DNA of 64,000 nucleotides from Spirosoma fluviale (GCF_900230225.1 NZ_OCNH01000001.1:434001-498000); one strand, 5' to 3'; positions 26,931 through 36,270 are shown, counted from the first letter of the stretch. Translations and numbers: made by a program. The notes: generated by a model not told the origin, from the letters alone.

Positions 26931-29420
26931 ATGCTTCACAACCTGACTACCCGCAAAAGTCGATTGTTTCTGGTTATTCCCTGGCTTGCCGTTTCGCTCG
27001 CCGGACACGCTCAGGATGCACCAGGCTATCAAACACCCCCCAAAGCGCTGGCCGATCTGGTCACAGCTCCGCTGACACCCAATGTGAGCATGTCGGCGAA
27101 AGGCGATATGATGCTCATTCTCGAACAGGCAGCCGCTCCCGGCATCGACGAACTGGCGCAACCCGAGCTTAAACTGGCCGGTCTGCGACTCAACCCAGCC
27201 AACAACGGTCCCAGCCGAGCCCGGTATACAACGGGTCTGAAACTGAAAAAACTGACCGATAAAGACGAAAAAACAATCGCCGGTTTACCCGCCGAACCCC
27301 TGATCAGCTTCGTACAGTGGTCGCCGGATGGAACAAAGGTGGCGTTTGCCAACTCGACCGACACCCGGATTGATCTGTACATTGCCGATGTTGCCAGTCT
27401 GTCGGCCCAAAAAGTTGGCTCGCTGGCGCTCAATGCAACGTTGGGCTCACCCTATTACTGGGTGTCGGACAGCAAAAGCCTGATCGTAAAAACCGTTCCC
27501 GCCGGGCGTGGCCCAGCGATGGAGGTAAGTCGGGTTCCGTCTGGTCCAACCACCCAGGAAAACGTGAAAGGATCGCGCGGGCAGGCTCCAACCTACCAGG
27601 ACTTGCTCAAAAGTCCATCCGACGAAAAGCAGTTTGCCTTTTACACCACGTCGCAGGTAGTTCGAATGGGTCTGGATGGAACCGCCACCAATATCGGTCA
27701 GGCGGGTATTATCCGTACCGCAGAGCCATCGCCGGATGGTCAGTATGTGATGATCGAAACGGTACACACGCCGTTTTCGTACCTGGTGCCCGTGGGCCGG
27801 TTTCCATTGAAAACCGAAATTTACGCCATGGCCGGGTCTCTTGTGAAAACGTTGAACGATGGCCCGTTGCAGGAAGCCGTTCCCTACAGCCGCGATGGAG
27901 CACCCACGGGCCCGCGCGATTTCAACTGGCGGGCCGATGCCCCCGCTTCGGTCTATTATACCGTGGCGCAGGACAATGGCGACCCCAAAGTAAAAGCTGA
28001 GGTTCGGGATAAGGTTTATATGGTCGATGCGCCGTTCTCGGCTCAGCCCAAAGAAATTTACGCGGCCCAGTTCCGTTTCGAAAACTTCGATTGGGGCAAC
28101 GAGTCGACGGCGCTGGCTACCGAACGCTGGTGGCAGAATCGGAAAACCATCACCAAAATCGTTAATCCGGCCAACTGGCAAACGTCCGTTCTTTTCGACC
28201 GTTCGTACGAAGACCGGTACACCAATCCGGGTCAGCCCGATACGAAGCACAACCAGTACGGCCGCGATGTGCTGAATCTACTCCCCAGTGGTGAAATCCT
28301 GATGCTGAACGCCGTTGGGTCATCGCCCCAGGGCGACCGGCCGTATGTAAGTCTGCTGAATCTGAAGACGAAGCAAACCCGCGAACTCTGGCGGTCGGCG
28401 GCTCCCTACTTCGAGCGGCCCATTGCCGTGCTGGACGCGGCCAAACAGGTGATCCTGACCACCCGTGAAACACCCGACGAGAACCCGAACTATTACGTCC
28501 GGAATCTGAAAGCTAAAATTGCCCCTATTCAGGCAACGTATTTTCCGCATCCATACCCACAATTGAAAGGGATTCAGAAGCAGCAGCTTCGCTACAAGCG
28601 GGCCGATGGCGTTGAGCTGACGGCCACCCTTTACCTGCCCGTTGGGTACAAAAAGGAGCAGGGACCGCTGCCTACATTCCTGTGGGCGTATCCGGCCGAG
28701 TTCAAGAGTAAAGAAGCGGCCAGTCAGATAGCCGGTTCGCCTTACCAGTTCAACCGGATCAGCTACTGGGGTGGTGCCGCTTTCGTGACAATGGGTTACG
28801 CCATTCTGGATAATGCCAGCATCCCCATTGTGGGCGAGGGTGACAAAGAGCCGAATGATACCTACGTGGAGCAACTGGTGTCGAGCGCCAAAGCGGCCAT
28901 CGACGAAGGGGTTCGGCTGGGTGTGGTCGATTCGAGCCGGGTTGGCGTGGGTGGGCACTCGTACGGAGCTTTCATGACGGCCAACCTGTTATCGAACAGT
29001 AAGCTTTTCAAAGCCGGTATTGCCCGTAGTGGTGCGTACAACCGTACCTTAACGCCCTTTGGCTTCCAGAACGAGCAACGCAGCTACTGGCAGGCACCGG
29101 ACGTGTACAACAAAATGTCGCCGTTCATGAATGCCGACAAGATGAAGACGCCCCTGCTGCTGGTTCACGGCGAAGCCGATAACAATACCGGTACGTTCCC
29201 GATTCAGTCGGAGCGGTACTACAACGCGCTCAAGGGCTTCGGGGCTACCACCCGGCTCGTGTTCCTGCCGTACGAAAGTCATGGCTACACGGCCAAAGAG
29301 TCATTGCTGCACATGTTGTGGGAAATGAACGGCTGGATGGATAAATACGTCAAGAATCCCGCTCCCGCAGCCCAGGCCAACAAAGCCGGGAAAATGGGCG
29401 GAGGCAATAACGAGAAGTAA
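26931..29420 (+). CDS. S9 family serine peptidase (prolyl oligopeptidase-like, glutamyl endopeptidase type)
   Basis: The 829-residue enzyme starts at ATG 26931, which gives a normal signal peptide (hydrophobic LFLVIPWLAVSLAGHAQ); upstream in-frame codons from 26838 would place a second hydrophobic stretch before it. Residues ~60-520 are a beta-propeller. The C-terminal alpha/beta-hydrolase domain has the nucleophile Ser (~678) in GGHSYGAF, Asp (~749) in HGEADNNTG and His (~784) in YESHGY. The family cleaves peptides in the periplasm or at the surface. The position next to a TonB-dependent receptor would fit peptide processing, but they are separated by 320 bases and a terminator. Confidence 0.88.
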   Translation: MLHNLTTRKSRLFLVIPWLAVSLAGHAQDAPGYQTPPKALADLVTAPLTPNVSMSAKGDMMLILEQAAAPGIDELAQPELKLAGLRLNPANNGPSRARYTTGLKLKKLTDKDEKTIAGLPAEPLISFVQWSPDGTKVAFANSTDTRIDLYIADVASLSAQKVGSLALNATLGSPYYWVSDSKSLIVKTVPAGRGPAMEVSRVPSGPTTQENVKGSRGQAPTYQDLLKSPSDEKQFAFYTTSQVVRMGLDGTATNIGQAGIIRTAEPSPDGQYVMIETVHTPFSYLVPVGRFPLKTEIYAMAGSLVKTLNDGPLQEAVPYSRDGAPTGPRDFNWRADAPASVYYTVAQDNGDPKVKAEVRDKVYMVDAPFSAQPKEIYAAQFRFENFDWGNESTALATERWWQNRKTITKIVNPANWQTSVLFDRSYEDRYTNPGQPDTKHNQYGRDVLNLLPSGEILMLNAVGSSPQGDRPYVSLLNLKTKQTRELWRSAAPYFERPIAVLDAAKQVILTTRETPDENPNYYVRNLKAKIAPIQATYFPHPYPQLKGIQKQQLRYKRADGVELTATLYLPVGYKKEQGPLPTFLWAYPAEFKSKEAASQIAGSPYQFNRISYWGGAAFVTMGYAILDNASIPIVGEGDKEPNDTYVEQLVSSAKAAIDEGVRLGVVDSSRVGVGGHSYGAFMTANLLSNSKLFKAGIARSGAYNRTLTPFGFQNEQRSYWQAPDVYNKMSPFMNADKMKTPLLLVHGEADNNTGTFPIQSERYYNALKGFGATTRLVFLPYESHGYTAKESLLHMLWEMNGWMDKYVKNPAPAAQANKAGKMGGGNNEK

Positions 29421-29426
29421 AAACCC

Positions 29427-29549
29427 ACGTACCCACGGGCCGGGCCGCGTTCGGCTTCAGCCCGTGTTTTCGTAATAATGGGTTTAAAAACTAAAATTTT
29501 ATAAGGAAACACGGGCTGAAGCCGAACGCGGCCCGGCCCGTGGGTACGT
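29427..29549. repeat. Long intergenic inverted repeat (family 1, second copy)
   Basis: Arms 29427-29469 and 29507-29549 are 43 bases each and pair perfectly by eye. Outer and inner parts match the 24956-25047 element, with an extra GC-rich segment (CCGGGCCGCGTTCGG) inserted in each arm. The matching insertion in both arms shows that the two arms are kept identical. Confidence 0.85.
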
Positions 29550-29558
29550 TGATCAATC

Positions 29559-29585
29559 AAGCCGGGCTAACAACCCGGCTTTTTC
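29559..29585 (+). terminator. Rho-independent terminator
   Basis: AAGCCGGG pairs with CCCGGCTT over a short loop, followed by TTTT. It lies downstream of the S9 peptidase and upstream of the TonB-dependent receptor. The rest of 29586-29740 is AT-rich and probably holds the receptor's promoter. Confidence 0.8.
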
Positions 29586-29740
29586 TGTGCTTATAAATCC
29601 GTTTTAATTAGTTAAATAATAATTTTTGATGTTTTGGTCCAATTTTACAATAAACATGATAATTTGGTAATATTAAACTAACATTCAGGAAATATAGCCG
29701 TAGTCTCTTTGCGGTTAGAAAAAACGCTGTCATCAACTGT

Positions 29741-32700
29741 ATGAAAAAACATCTTCTCTCTCTTTTTTTATTGCTCCTTTTTGCTGGGTTTAACAGCAGG
29801 GAAGCAAGGGCGCAAACGACTCAGGCCTCCATTTCGGGGGTTATTTCCGATACGCAAAAACAGGGACTTCCCGGCGCTACGGTTCGGGTGCGTAACGAAT
29901 CGACCGGCTTTACGACTGGTACGGTTACCAATACCCAGGGCGAATACCAGTTTAAAGAATTACCCCTGGGCGGTCCTTATACCATCTGGGCTACGGCGGT
30001 GGGTCTGGGTGAGCAACGCCGAACCGGCTACATGGTAAACCAGGGCGACGCAATCCGGATCAGCCTGACTATGCAGGAAGCCGGTCAGGATCTGGAAGTG
30101 GTGCAGGTTGTCGCATCGGGTTTGAAAAATAAGACCGAGAACCTGGGGGCGGCAACCGCCATCACGGCCAAAACGCTCATAACCATGCCGGTCAATGGAC
30201 GAAACTTCACCTCGCTGGTCAACCTGTCGCCCCTGAGTGGTGCCAATGGTAACCTGTCGGGGCAGATCGGCTCGTCTACCAACTTCACCATCGACGGGAT
30301 GACGGCTAAAAACCCAACCTCGGCCGGTGCAACGACCAGCCGTAGCGGGGCACCCTATTCAATCTCTATCGAAGCCGTTCGGGAATTTAAGGTGATCACC
30401 AACCAGTATGATGTGGTGTACGGACGTGCCGGGGGTGGTATCGTGAGTGCCGTAACCAAATCGGGGACGAACAAACTGGCGGGCAGCGTCTTTAACTACA
30501 CCCGCGCCAACTGGCTGTCGAGCAAATACGACATTCGCGGTAATCTGCGAAACAATAAGTTCTCGACCAACCAGTTTGGGTTTTCGCTGGGTGGCCCGAT
30601 CATCAAAGACAAGCTGCATTACTTCGTGGTTTGGGATCACCAGCAGGATTCGCGCCCGCTGATCATCGCCGACGTACAAACACCCCTCGATGAGAGCCGC
30701 TTCAACGTAACCCGCGCCACCCTCGACCGATTTGTCGATATTGCCCGCAGTAAGTATGGCGTAGCCAACACGCCCCAGTACGGTACATTCGACAAGGGCC
30801 GGGGCTCCGATGCTGTCTTTGCCCGCATCGACTGGCAGATCAACCAGAACAACCTGCTTACCATTCGGGATAACTACACCAACGACCGTAACAAGCTAGG
30901 TTTGCAGGACAACACGGCCGTCAATATCTACGAGTCGTACGGCAATGACTTCAACATCGATAATAGTCTGCTGGCTACATTACGTACTACGATTACGCCG
31001 AAGATCACCAATGAACTGAAGCTTCAGCACCTCTACACCTACCAGAAAAGCGCCCCCGGCGACCAACTGCCCGGTGCAAACATTCCGCGGAACATCGTAG
31101 AAAACGTAGTGTCGACGGTAAATGGGGGAACGCTGTCGACCAATATCCAGATGGGCGGTCACCGCTTTGCGCAGGAAGGGTTTACGAATAATGTGGTGCA
31201 ACTGGTCGACAACCTGTATTACAACACCGATCGGATTCAGTACACGTTTGGCCTTGACCTGATGTACACGCACGCCCGGTCGCTCTACGGCAGTGAGGTG
31301 AATGGCCGTTTTCATTATAACATAGACGGCACAACGTCGTCGCTGGATAAGTTCAACGCCCTGCAACCCTACCGCTACTACCGCGAGGTACCGCTGGTGG
31401 CCGACCCTACCGTTGTTGGGAAAACCCTCAACGCGGGTATTTATGGTCAGCTGAGTACGCAACTGGCACCGGGGCTCGACATGACCGCCGGCCTGCGTTT
31501 CGATTACGCGCACTACCCGAAAGCTTCGCTGAATCAACTGGTACTGGATGAACTGAAACTACGGACAGACAACGTAATCAAGTCGTTCATCGTGCAACCC
31601 CGTCTGCAACTCAACTGGGACGTGAACGAGCAGCATACGGATTTTGTCCGCTTCGGGGGCGGTGTGTTTGCGTCGGACATTAACAATTATATGATTATCA
31701 ATAACCTGACCTTCGACGGGAAGCACTTTGCCACCGTCGATGTACGGGGAGCCAACGTCCCCACGCCTGACTTTGCGGCTTACCGGCAGAATCCCGCCAG
31801 TATTCCAACGCTGGCCGCTTTTCAGGTGCCAACGATCAACATGACCGGGCCGGATGCCAAAGTTCCTGTTCTTTATAAAGCCAACCTGTCATACACACAC
31901 TTCCTGACCGAGAAACTGAAAGTTGGTCTTGCGGGCTATATGTCGCTGGGTCGTAACAATTACATGTATGTCGACCGGAACATGGTAGCCGATCCGTTCT
32001 TCCGGCTGGCCAGCGAGGATAACCGGGGTGTGTTCGTCCCGCTGGCCTCCATGCCCGCCAGCGGTGTGGGCGACTGGCAGCTGGGCCGGATCAGTCAGAA
32101 GCTGGGCCGCGTGCTGGAACTGAACAGCCTGGGTCGCGTGAACCAGTTTGCCGTGGTGGCGGATGCTACCTGGCAGTATCTCCGCGATGGGGAGATTACC
32201 GCCAGTTTCACCTGGAACGACACCCGCGACAACACGTCCTACAATGGTAACGTAGCCAACACCGCTACGTTGTCTGTACCGGTAAAGGACGACCCGCGTA
32301 ACCTCAGCAAAATGACATATTCGGACAACCATTTCCGGAACAAGGTTGTGATTTACGGTACACTGCCATCGGTATTCGGCATTACCCTGGGCGTTCGTTA
32401 CTCCGGAATTGGAGGCACGCGGTACTCGCTGCTGTCAGGAGCCAACACCAACGCCGACTTCGTCGCGACCAACGATCTGGCGTTTGTTTTCGACCGCAAC
32501 AGCGACGCTGTACCGGCCAATGTACGGACGGGGCTGCAAACGTTGCTGAATAGTCCCACGGCCAGCCAAAGTCTGAAAGATTACGTAAATGCCTATTCGG
32601 GCCGGGTTGCGGAACGGAATGGCGGTATCAATGGCTTCTACGGCGTGTTCGATATCCGGCTCCTGAAGCGGTTCCGGTTCAATAAAAACCATGCGGTCGA

Positions 32701-32941
32701 ACTCTCGGGCGATATCTTCAACTTCGCTAACTTCCTGAAGCGGGACTGGGGTGTTAACAAGTCATTAGGTACGCAGGCACTGTATGCGTTGGGCGTTCCG
32801 GCCAGCGGCACCACGTCGGCCCTTCCTGGTTTCACTCAGGCCAGTCAGCGGTTCAACTATCGGGTCAACAACTCCGGCGTTGTAACCCCATCGGGCGATC
32901 CGTTCCAGGTTCAGATCGGCCTACGGTATAGCTTTCAGTAA
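29741..32941 (+). CDS. TonB-dependent receptor with carboxypeptidase-regulatory domain (Oar-like)
   Basis: The 1,066-residue outer-membrane protein has a signal peptide (residues 1-27, FLLLLFAGFNSREARAQ). An N-terminal carboxypeptidase-regulatory domain (~30-115) includes SGVISDTQKQGLPGATVRV. A plug domain (~120-240) includes NGRNFTSLVNLSP and a GGGIVSAVTKSGTN segment. The rest is a long beta-barrel ending in VQIGLRYSFQ, a typical terminal strand with C-terminal aromatic. This architecture resembles Oar-type receptors rather than SusC. No SusD gene follows, so glycan import of the classic type is not supported; peptide or other substrates are possible. Confidence 0.9.
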   Translation: MKKHLLSLFLLLLFAGFNSREARAQTTQASISGVISDTQKQGLPGATVRVRNESTGFTTGTVTNTQGEYQFKELPLGGPYTIWATAVGLGEQRRTGYMVNQGDAIRISLTMQEAGQDLEVVQVVASGLKNKTENLGAATAITAKTLITMPVNGRNFTSLVNLSPLSGANGNLSGQIGSSTNFTIDGMTAKNPTSAGATTSRSGAPYSISIEAVREFKVITNQYDVVYGRAGGGIVSAVTKSGTNKLAGSVFNYTRANWLSSKYDIRGNLRNNKFSTNQFGFSLGGPIIKDKLHYFVVWDHQQDSRPLIIADVQTPLDESRFNVTRATLDRFVDIARSKYGVANTPQYGTFDKGRGSDAVFARIDWQINQNNLLTIRDNYTNDRNKLGLQDNTAVNIYESYGNDFNIDNSLLATLRTTITPKITNELKLQHLYTYQKSAPGDQLPGANIPRNIVENVVSTVNGGTLSTNIQMGGHRFAQEGFTNNVVQLVDNLYYNTDRIQYTFGLDLMYTHARSLYGSEVNGRFHYNIDGTTSSLDKFNALQPYRYYREVPLVADPTVVGKTLNAGIYGQLSTQLAPGLDMTAGLRFDYAHYPKASLNQLVLDELKLRTDNVIKSFIVQPRLQLNWDVNEQHTDFVRFGGGVFASDINNYMIINNLTFDGKHFATVDVRGANVPTPDFAAYRQNPASIPTLAAFQVPTINMTGPDAKVPVLYKANLSYTHFLTEKLKVGLAGYMSLGRNNYMYVDRNMVADPFFRLASEDNRGVFVPLASMPASGVGDWQLGRISQKLGRVLELNSLGRVNQFAVVADATWQYLRDGEITASFTWNDTRDNTSYNGNVANTATLSVPVKDDPRNLSKMTYSDNHFRNKVVIYGTLPSVFGITLGVRYSGIGGTRYSLLSGANTNADFVATNDLAFVFDRNSDAVPANVRTGLQTLLNSPTASQSLKDYVNAYSGRVAERNGGINGFYGVFDIRLLKRFRFNKNHAVELSGDIFNFANFLKRDWGVNKSLGTQALYALGVPASGTTSALPGFTQASQRFNYRVNNSGVVTPSGDPFQVQIGLRYSFQ

Positions 32942-32957
32942 ACTAGCTTTAATCAGT

Positions 32958-33054
32958 TTTAACCGCAAAGACGCAAAGAAAAACCCGCGAAGAACGCTAA
33001 CGAAAGAACCTCCTAGCGATCTTTGCGCCTGCCCTTTGCGTCTTTGCGGTTAAA
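32958..33054. repeat. Intergenic inverted repeat (family 2)
   Basis: Arms TTTAACCGCAAAGACGCAAAG (32958-32978) and its exact reverse complement (33034-33054) enclose a 55-base spacer. The spacer itself contains a related GCGAAGAACGCTAACG segment. It lies between the TonB receptor and the glycerophosphodiesterase. Confidence 0.85.
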
Positions 33055-33075
33055 TTTTCTTTTACCGATTATACA

Positions 33076-33939
33076 ATGAAGACTCTCGCTTTAGTAGCCC
33101 TCTTGTTGGGTACCCATGTTGTTGTTGCCCAATCGAAATTCAATACGGAAGGCCACCGGGGTGCCCGCGGCCTTATGCCGGAGAACACCATCCCGGCCAT
33201 GAAAAAGGCGATGGACCTGGGCGTTCAGACGCTGGAAATGGATGTGGTTATCTCCAAAGACAAACAGGTGGTGGTTTCGCACGACAATTACATGTCGGCG
33301 GATATTGCCCTGAAGCCGGACGGAAGCCCCGTAACGGCCGACGAACAGAAGAAGATCAACCTGTACCAGTTGACCTACGCCGAGATAAAGAAGTTTGATG
33401 TGGGCAGTAAGCCGCATCCGCAGTTTGCCCAGCAGCAGAAATTCCGGGCGTATAAACCATTGCTGTCCGAACTGATCGACTCGGTCGAAACCTACGCCAA
33501 AGCCAAGGGACTGCCCATGCCGATGTACAACATCGAGATCAAATCATCGGCAACTACGGACGGTGTGTACCATCCCGAACCAACGGAATTTGTCAATCTG
33601 GTGATGGCGGTTCTGCAAAAAAAGAACCTGGGTAAGCGCCTGATCATTCAATCGTTCGATGTCCGGCCGTTGCAGTTGATTCACAAACAGCAGCCCGCTA
33701 TTTCGCTGTCGTACCTGACCATGAATCCGAAACCGCTGGACGAAAATCTGGCCTTGCTGGGCTTTAAACCCAACACCTACAGCCCTTATTACAAAACGGT
33801 AACCGCCGAAACCGTGAAAGCCTGCCATGAGCAGGGTATGGCCATTATCCCCTGGACGGTAAACACCAAAGCCGAAATCGAAAGCCTGAAACAACTGGGT
33901 GTCGACGGCATCATTTCCGACTACCCGAACCTGTTTTAA
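33076..33939 (+). CDS. Glycerophosphodiester phosphodiesterase
   Basis: The 287-residue enzyme hydrolyses glycerophosphodiesters to glycerol-3-phosphate and an alcohol. A signal peptide (residues 1-18) puts it in the periplasm. The TIM-barrel catalytic set is visible: His27-Arg28 in EGHRGARG, Glu36-Asn37 in PENT, Glu54 and Asp56 in LEMDV, and His69 in VSHD. The C-terminal part has PWTVNTKAEIESLKQLGVDGIISDYP, the usual final strand. It may form one transcription unit with the DUF1080 gene after a palindrome. Confidence 0.93.
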   Translation: MKTLALVALLLGTHVVVAQSKFNTEGHRGARGLMPENTIPAMKKAMDLGVQTLEMDVVISKDKQVVVSHDNYMSADIALKPDGSPVTADEQKKINLYQLTYAEIKKFDVGSKPHPQFAQQQKFRAYKPLLSELIDSVETYAKAKGLPMPMYNIEIKSSATTDGVYHPEPTEFVNLVMAVLQKKNLGKRLIIQSFDVRPLQLIHKQQPAISLSYLTMNPKPLDENLALLGFKPNTYSPYYKTVTAETVKACHEQGMAIIPWTVNTKAEIESLKQLGVDGIISDYPNLF

Positions 33940-33943
33940 CCTG

Positions 33944-34018
33944 TAGTACCGGGCGTCCCGCCCGGCCGTTTAGTGAGCCGGTTGATTTATTCCCGGCCGA
34001 CCGGGACGGTCGGTACTA
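33944..34018. repeat. GC-rich intergenic inverted repeat (family 3)
   Basis: Arms 33944-33968 and 33994-34018 start with TAGTACCGGGCGTCCCGCCC and end with its near reverse complement (a few mismatches). The element begins a few bases after the glycerophosphodiesterase stop codon. Confidence 0.75.
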
Positions 34019-34061
34019 CACGCTCGGTAGGAAGTAACGTCATTCAACTTTACTTCCTACT

Positions 34062-34745
34062 ATGACATACACAAGCGTCAGAAACACACTATCGGCTTTT
34101 TGTTTTATTTTACTGCTAACCGGCCAGAGCGCAACCGCCCAATCGTCGTCGGGCTGGCGAAAGCTGTTCAACGGCACTGATCTGACGGGCTGGAAACATG
34201 TGGGTAATGGGCGAATGTCCGTCGAAAACGGGATGATTCGCGGGCATGGCGGCATGGGGTTGCTCTACTGGACGGAAGAGAAATTCGGCAACTGTACCAT
34301 TCGGGTAGTGTATAAGATGCAGAAGGCGAACAGCAACTCGGGCGTGTACATACGCATACCCCTTGAGCCGCGCGAAGAGTGGATGCCGGTTCATTACGGG
34401 TACGAAGTTCAGATCGACAACCACCCCGAAACCTCCGACGAAGACGAGTACCACGTAACGGGCACCTTGTACTCCCTCACCAAACCGCTGGCGAAACCCG
34501 GCAAGCCCGGCCCTCAGTGGAACACCATGGAAATCACGCTCGATGGCCCCCGTACCCTCATTTACGTAAACGGCCTCAAGGTGACGGATTACAAGGAAGG
34601 CGCTCCGGTGCCACCGCGCAAATTCGACTTCGAGCCCTTCCGCGGACGCCGACCGGATGCCGGGTACATCGGTCTGCAAAACCACGGCGAGCATGATATC
34701 GTCTATTTTAAAGAGGTATCGGTGAAGCCGCTTGCTGAGAAATAA
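34062..34745 (+). CDS. Secreted DUF1080 protein (3-keto-disaccharide hydrolase domain)
   Basis: The 227-residue protein has a signal peptide (residues 1-27, ending ATAQ) and one DUF1080 jelly-roll domain. Typical segments are WRKLFNGTDLTGWKHVG at the start, NSGVYIRIP and a C-terminal GYIGLQNHGEHDIVYFKEVSV. Members of this family hydrolyse 3-keto-glycosides or bind glycans. It follows the glycerophosphodiesterase in the same direction. Function in this organism is inferred from the family only. Confidence 0.9.
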   Translation: MTYTSVRNTLSAFCFILLLTGQSATAQSSSGWRKLFNGTDLTGWKHVGNGRMSVENGMIRGHGGMGLLYWTEEKFGNCTIRVVYKMQKANSNSGVYIRIPLEPREEWMPVHYGYEVQIDNHPETSDEDEYHVTGTLYSLTKPLAKPGKPGPQWNTMEITLDGPRTLIYVNGLKVTDYKEGAPVPPRKFDFEPFRGRRPDAGYIGLQNHGEHDIVYFKEVSVKPLAEK

Positions 34746-34824
34746 AGGATAAAAAGGCAGGACTCATAGCGTTCTGTTCGCTACCGGCGCTTTCATCTAC
34801 ATCGATGAGTCATCAGTTTTCGTA

Positions 34825-34895
34825 AAATCGCTCGAACATGATACCGTAAATTTAAAATATGACTTTAAATTTACGGTATCATGTTCGAGCGATTT
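34825..34895. promoter_or_regulatory. Perfect 32-bp inverted repeat covering the ATPase start codon
   Basis: Arms 34825-34856 and 34864-34895 are exact reverse complements with a 7-base loop. The right arm contains the ATG (34881) and first codons of the downstream ATPase gene. If transcribed, the hairpin would bury the start codon. The element is AT-rich in its inner half and contains no clear ribosome-binding site. It could control translation or be a protein-binding site. Confidence 0.75.
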
Positions 34896-36056
34896 ATTGC
34901 AACGGAATTTGTAGAGCTTATAGCCGACCGGCCAGTTGTTGCGCTGGTAGGACCGCGTCAAGTTGGGAAAACGACCCTTGTGCGCTCCTTGACCGGTCAA
35001 TTCTCAGCCCAGTCGATTTATCTTGATCTGGAGTCAACCCAGGATCTCAATCGATTGCAGGATGCCGAGCTATACCTTTCTGAACGGCAGGATAAACTTA
35101 TCATTCTGGATGAAATCCAGCGCATGCCACAACTTTTTCCTTTGCTTCGCTCACTTATTGATCGTCACCGGGTAGCTGGCCGGTTTGTCCTTCTGGGCTC
35201 TGCTTCCCCCCAACTTTTACAACAAAGCTCCGAATCACTGGCCGGGCGTATCGCTTACCTGGAGTTGCAGCCTCTAACCTGGCCGGAGGTGCAGGCGCAG
35301 GTTTCCTATCAGAAACATTGGTTGCGGGGTGGCTACCCTGATATGCTGCTGGCAACAACTGATCGACAGGCTAATCGGCGGATGAATGATTTTATTCAAA
35401 CGTACGTGGAGCGTGAACTTCCCACTTTAGGGCTAGGGGCTTCACCAACTCGTATACGAACCTTGTTATCCATGTTGATTAGTGTTCACGCTAATTCGCT
35501 GAATGCTTCTGAATTAAGTCGATCCCTGGGGCTGAGTGTACCTACTGTTCAGAGTTATCTCGACTTTTTGGAAAATGCGTTTCTTATTCGCCGACTGGCC
35601 CCATACTTTATAAATATTGGTAAGCGACTGGTTAAAGCACCCAAGCTTTACCTACGCGATAGTGGTATGTTTCATGCGCTGGCGGCTATTGACACGGAGG
35701 AAGCGTTGACAGGTAGCCTGTATGTAGGCGCATCCTGGGAGGGTTACATTATTCAGCAGGTAATGGCTCATTTAGCCTACAACACTCAGGCTTATTACTA
35801 CCGAACCGCCGATGGTTCTGAATTGGATCTGGTATTGGTGCGGGGTGAGAAGCCTATTATTGGTATTGAAATCAAATATACCAATGCACCAACGCTGAGC
35901 CGGGGCAATTACATTGCCAGTCGAGACTTAGGCAGTATCCCGCTACTGGTCGTTACGCCGTCGGCAGAAGACTTCAAGCTGGATAAGCAGGTACAAGTAT
36001 GCAGTCTGGCAACCGTTTGGCACTATTTAGGTGCTTATGGGGTGTTAAGCCAGTGA
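34881..36056 (+). CDS. AAA ATPase with DUF4143 domain
   Basis: The 391-residue protein combines an AAA_14 ATPase domain with a C-terminal DUF4143 domain, a common and poorly understood pairing. Walker A is GPRQVGKTT (residues 24-32), Walker B is KLIILDEIQ (~71-79), and FVLLGSASPQLL is the sensor strand. A winged-helix-like stretch (ELSRSLGLSVPTVQSYLDFLE, ~200-220) precedes the DUF4143 part with LYLRDSGMFHAL and a nuclease-like RTADGSELDLVL...GIEIKYTNAP segment (Glu/Asp...Glu-x-Lys). That last pattern resembles a PD-(D/E)xK core but catalysis is not shown. It is transcribed alone. The first codons lie in a perfect inverted repeat. Confidence 0.88.
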   Translation: MFERFIATEFVELIADRPVVALVGPRQVGKTTLVRSLTGQFSAQSIYLDLESTQDLNRLQDAELYLSERQDKLIILDEIQRMPQLFPLLRSLIDRHRVAGRFVLLGSASPQLLQQSSESLAGRIAYLELQPLTWPEVQAQVSYQKHWLRGGYPDMLLATTDRQANRRMNDFIQTYVERELPTLGLGASPTRIRTLLSMLISVHANSLNASELSRSLGLSVPTVQSYLDFLENAFLIRRLAPYFINIGKRLVKAPKLYLRDSGMFHALAAIDTEEALTGSLYVGASWEGYIIQQVMAHLAYNTQAYYYRTADGSELDLVLVRGEKPIIGIEIKYTNAPTLSRGNYIASRDLGSIPLLVVTPSAEDFKLDKQVQVCSLATVWHYLGAYGVLSQ

Positions 36057-36157
36057 TAAACGGATTCGAGACCGAAGGTCTTTTATAATAAACAAATCCT
36101 ATTTTGGTATAAACCGATAGACATTGTCAAGTCGACAAATCCTTGCTATCCTAACAG

Positions 36158-36208
36158 CATCATGCTTTGCCTACTAGTGCTTTAAGTACTAGTAGGCAAA
36201 GCATGATG
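36158..36208. repeat. Perfect inverted repeat, 21-base arms
   Basis: Arms 36158-36178 (CATCATGCTTTGCCTACTAGT) and 36188-36208 are exact reverse complements with a 9-base loop. The element shares its last three bases with the next palindrome, so two stem-loops stand back to back. Confidence 0.85.
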
Positions 36209-36270
36209 CGGCATTTTACCCCAACCCCTCCCCTTGAAAACAGGGGAGGGGTTGGGGTAAAATGCCGCAT
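36206..36270. repeat. Perfect inverted repeat, 29-base arms, pyrimidine-rich
   Basis: Arms 36206-36234 and 36242-36270 are exact reverse complements around a 7-base loop; the core is CCCCAACCCCTCCCCT. It could work as a terminator for the AAA/DUF4143 gene. The remaining 36271-36551 is AT-rich, non-coding, and probably holds the promoter of the helicase operon. Confidence 0.85.
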
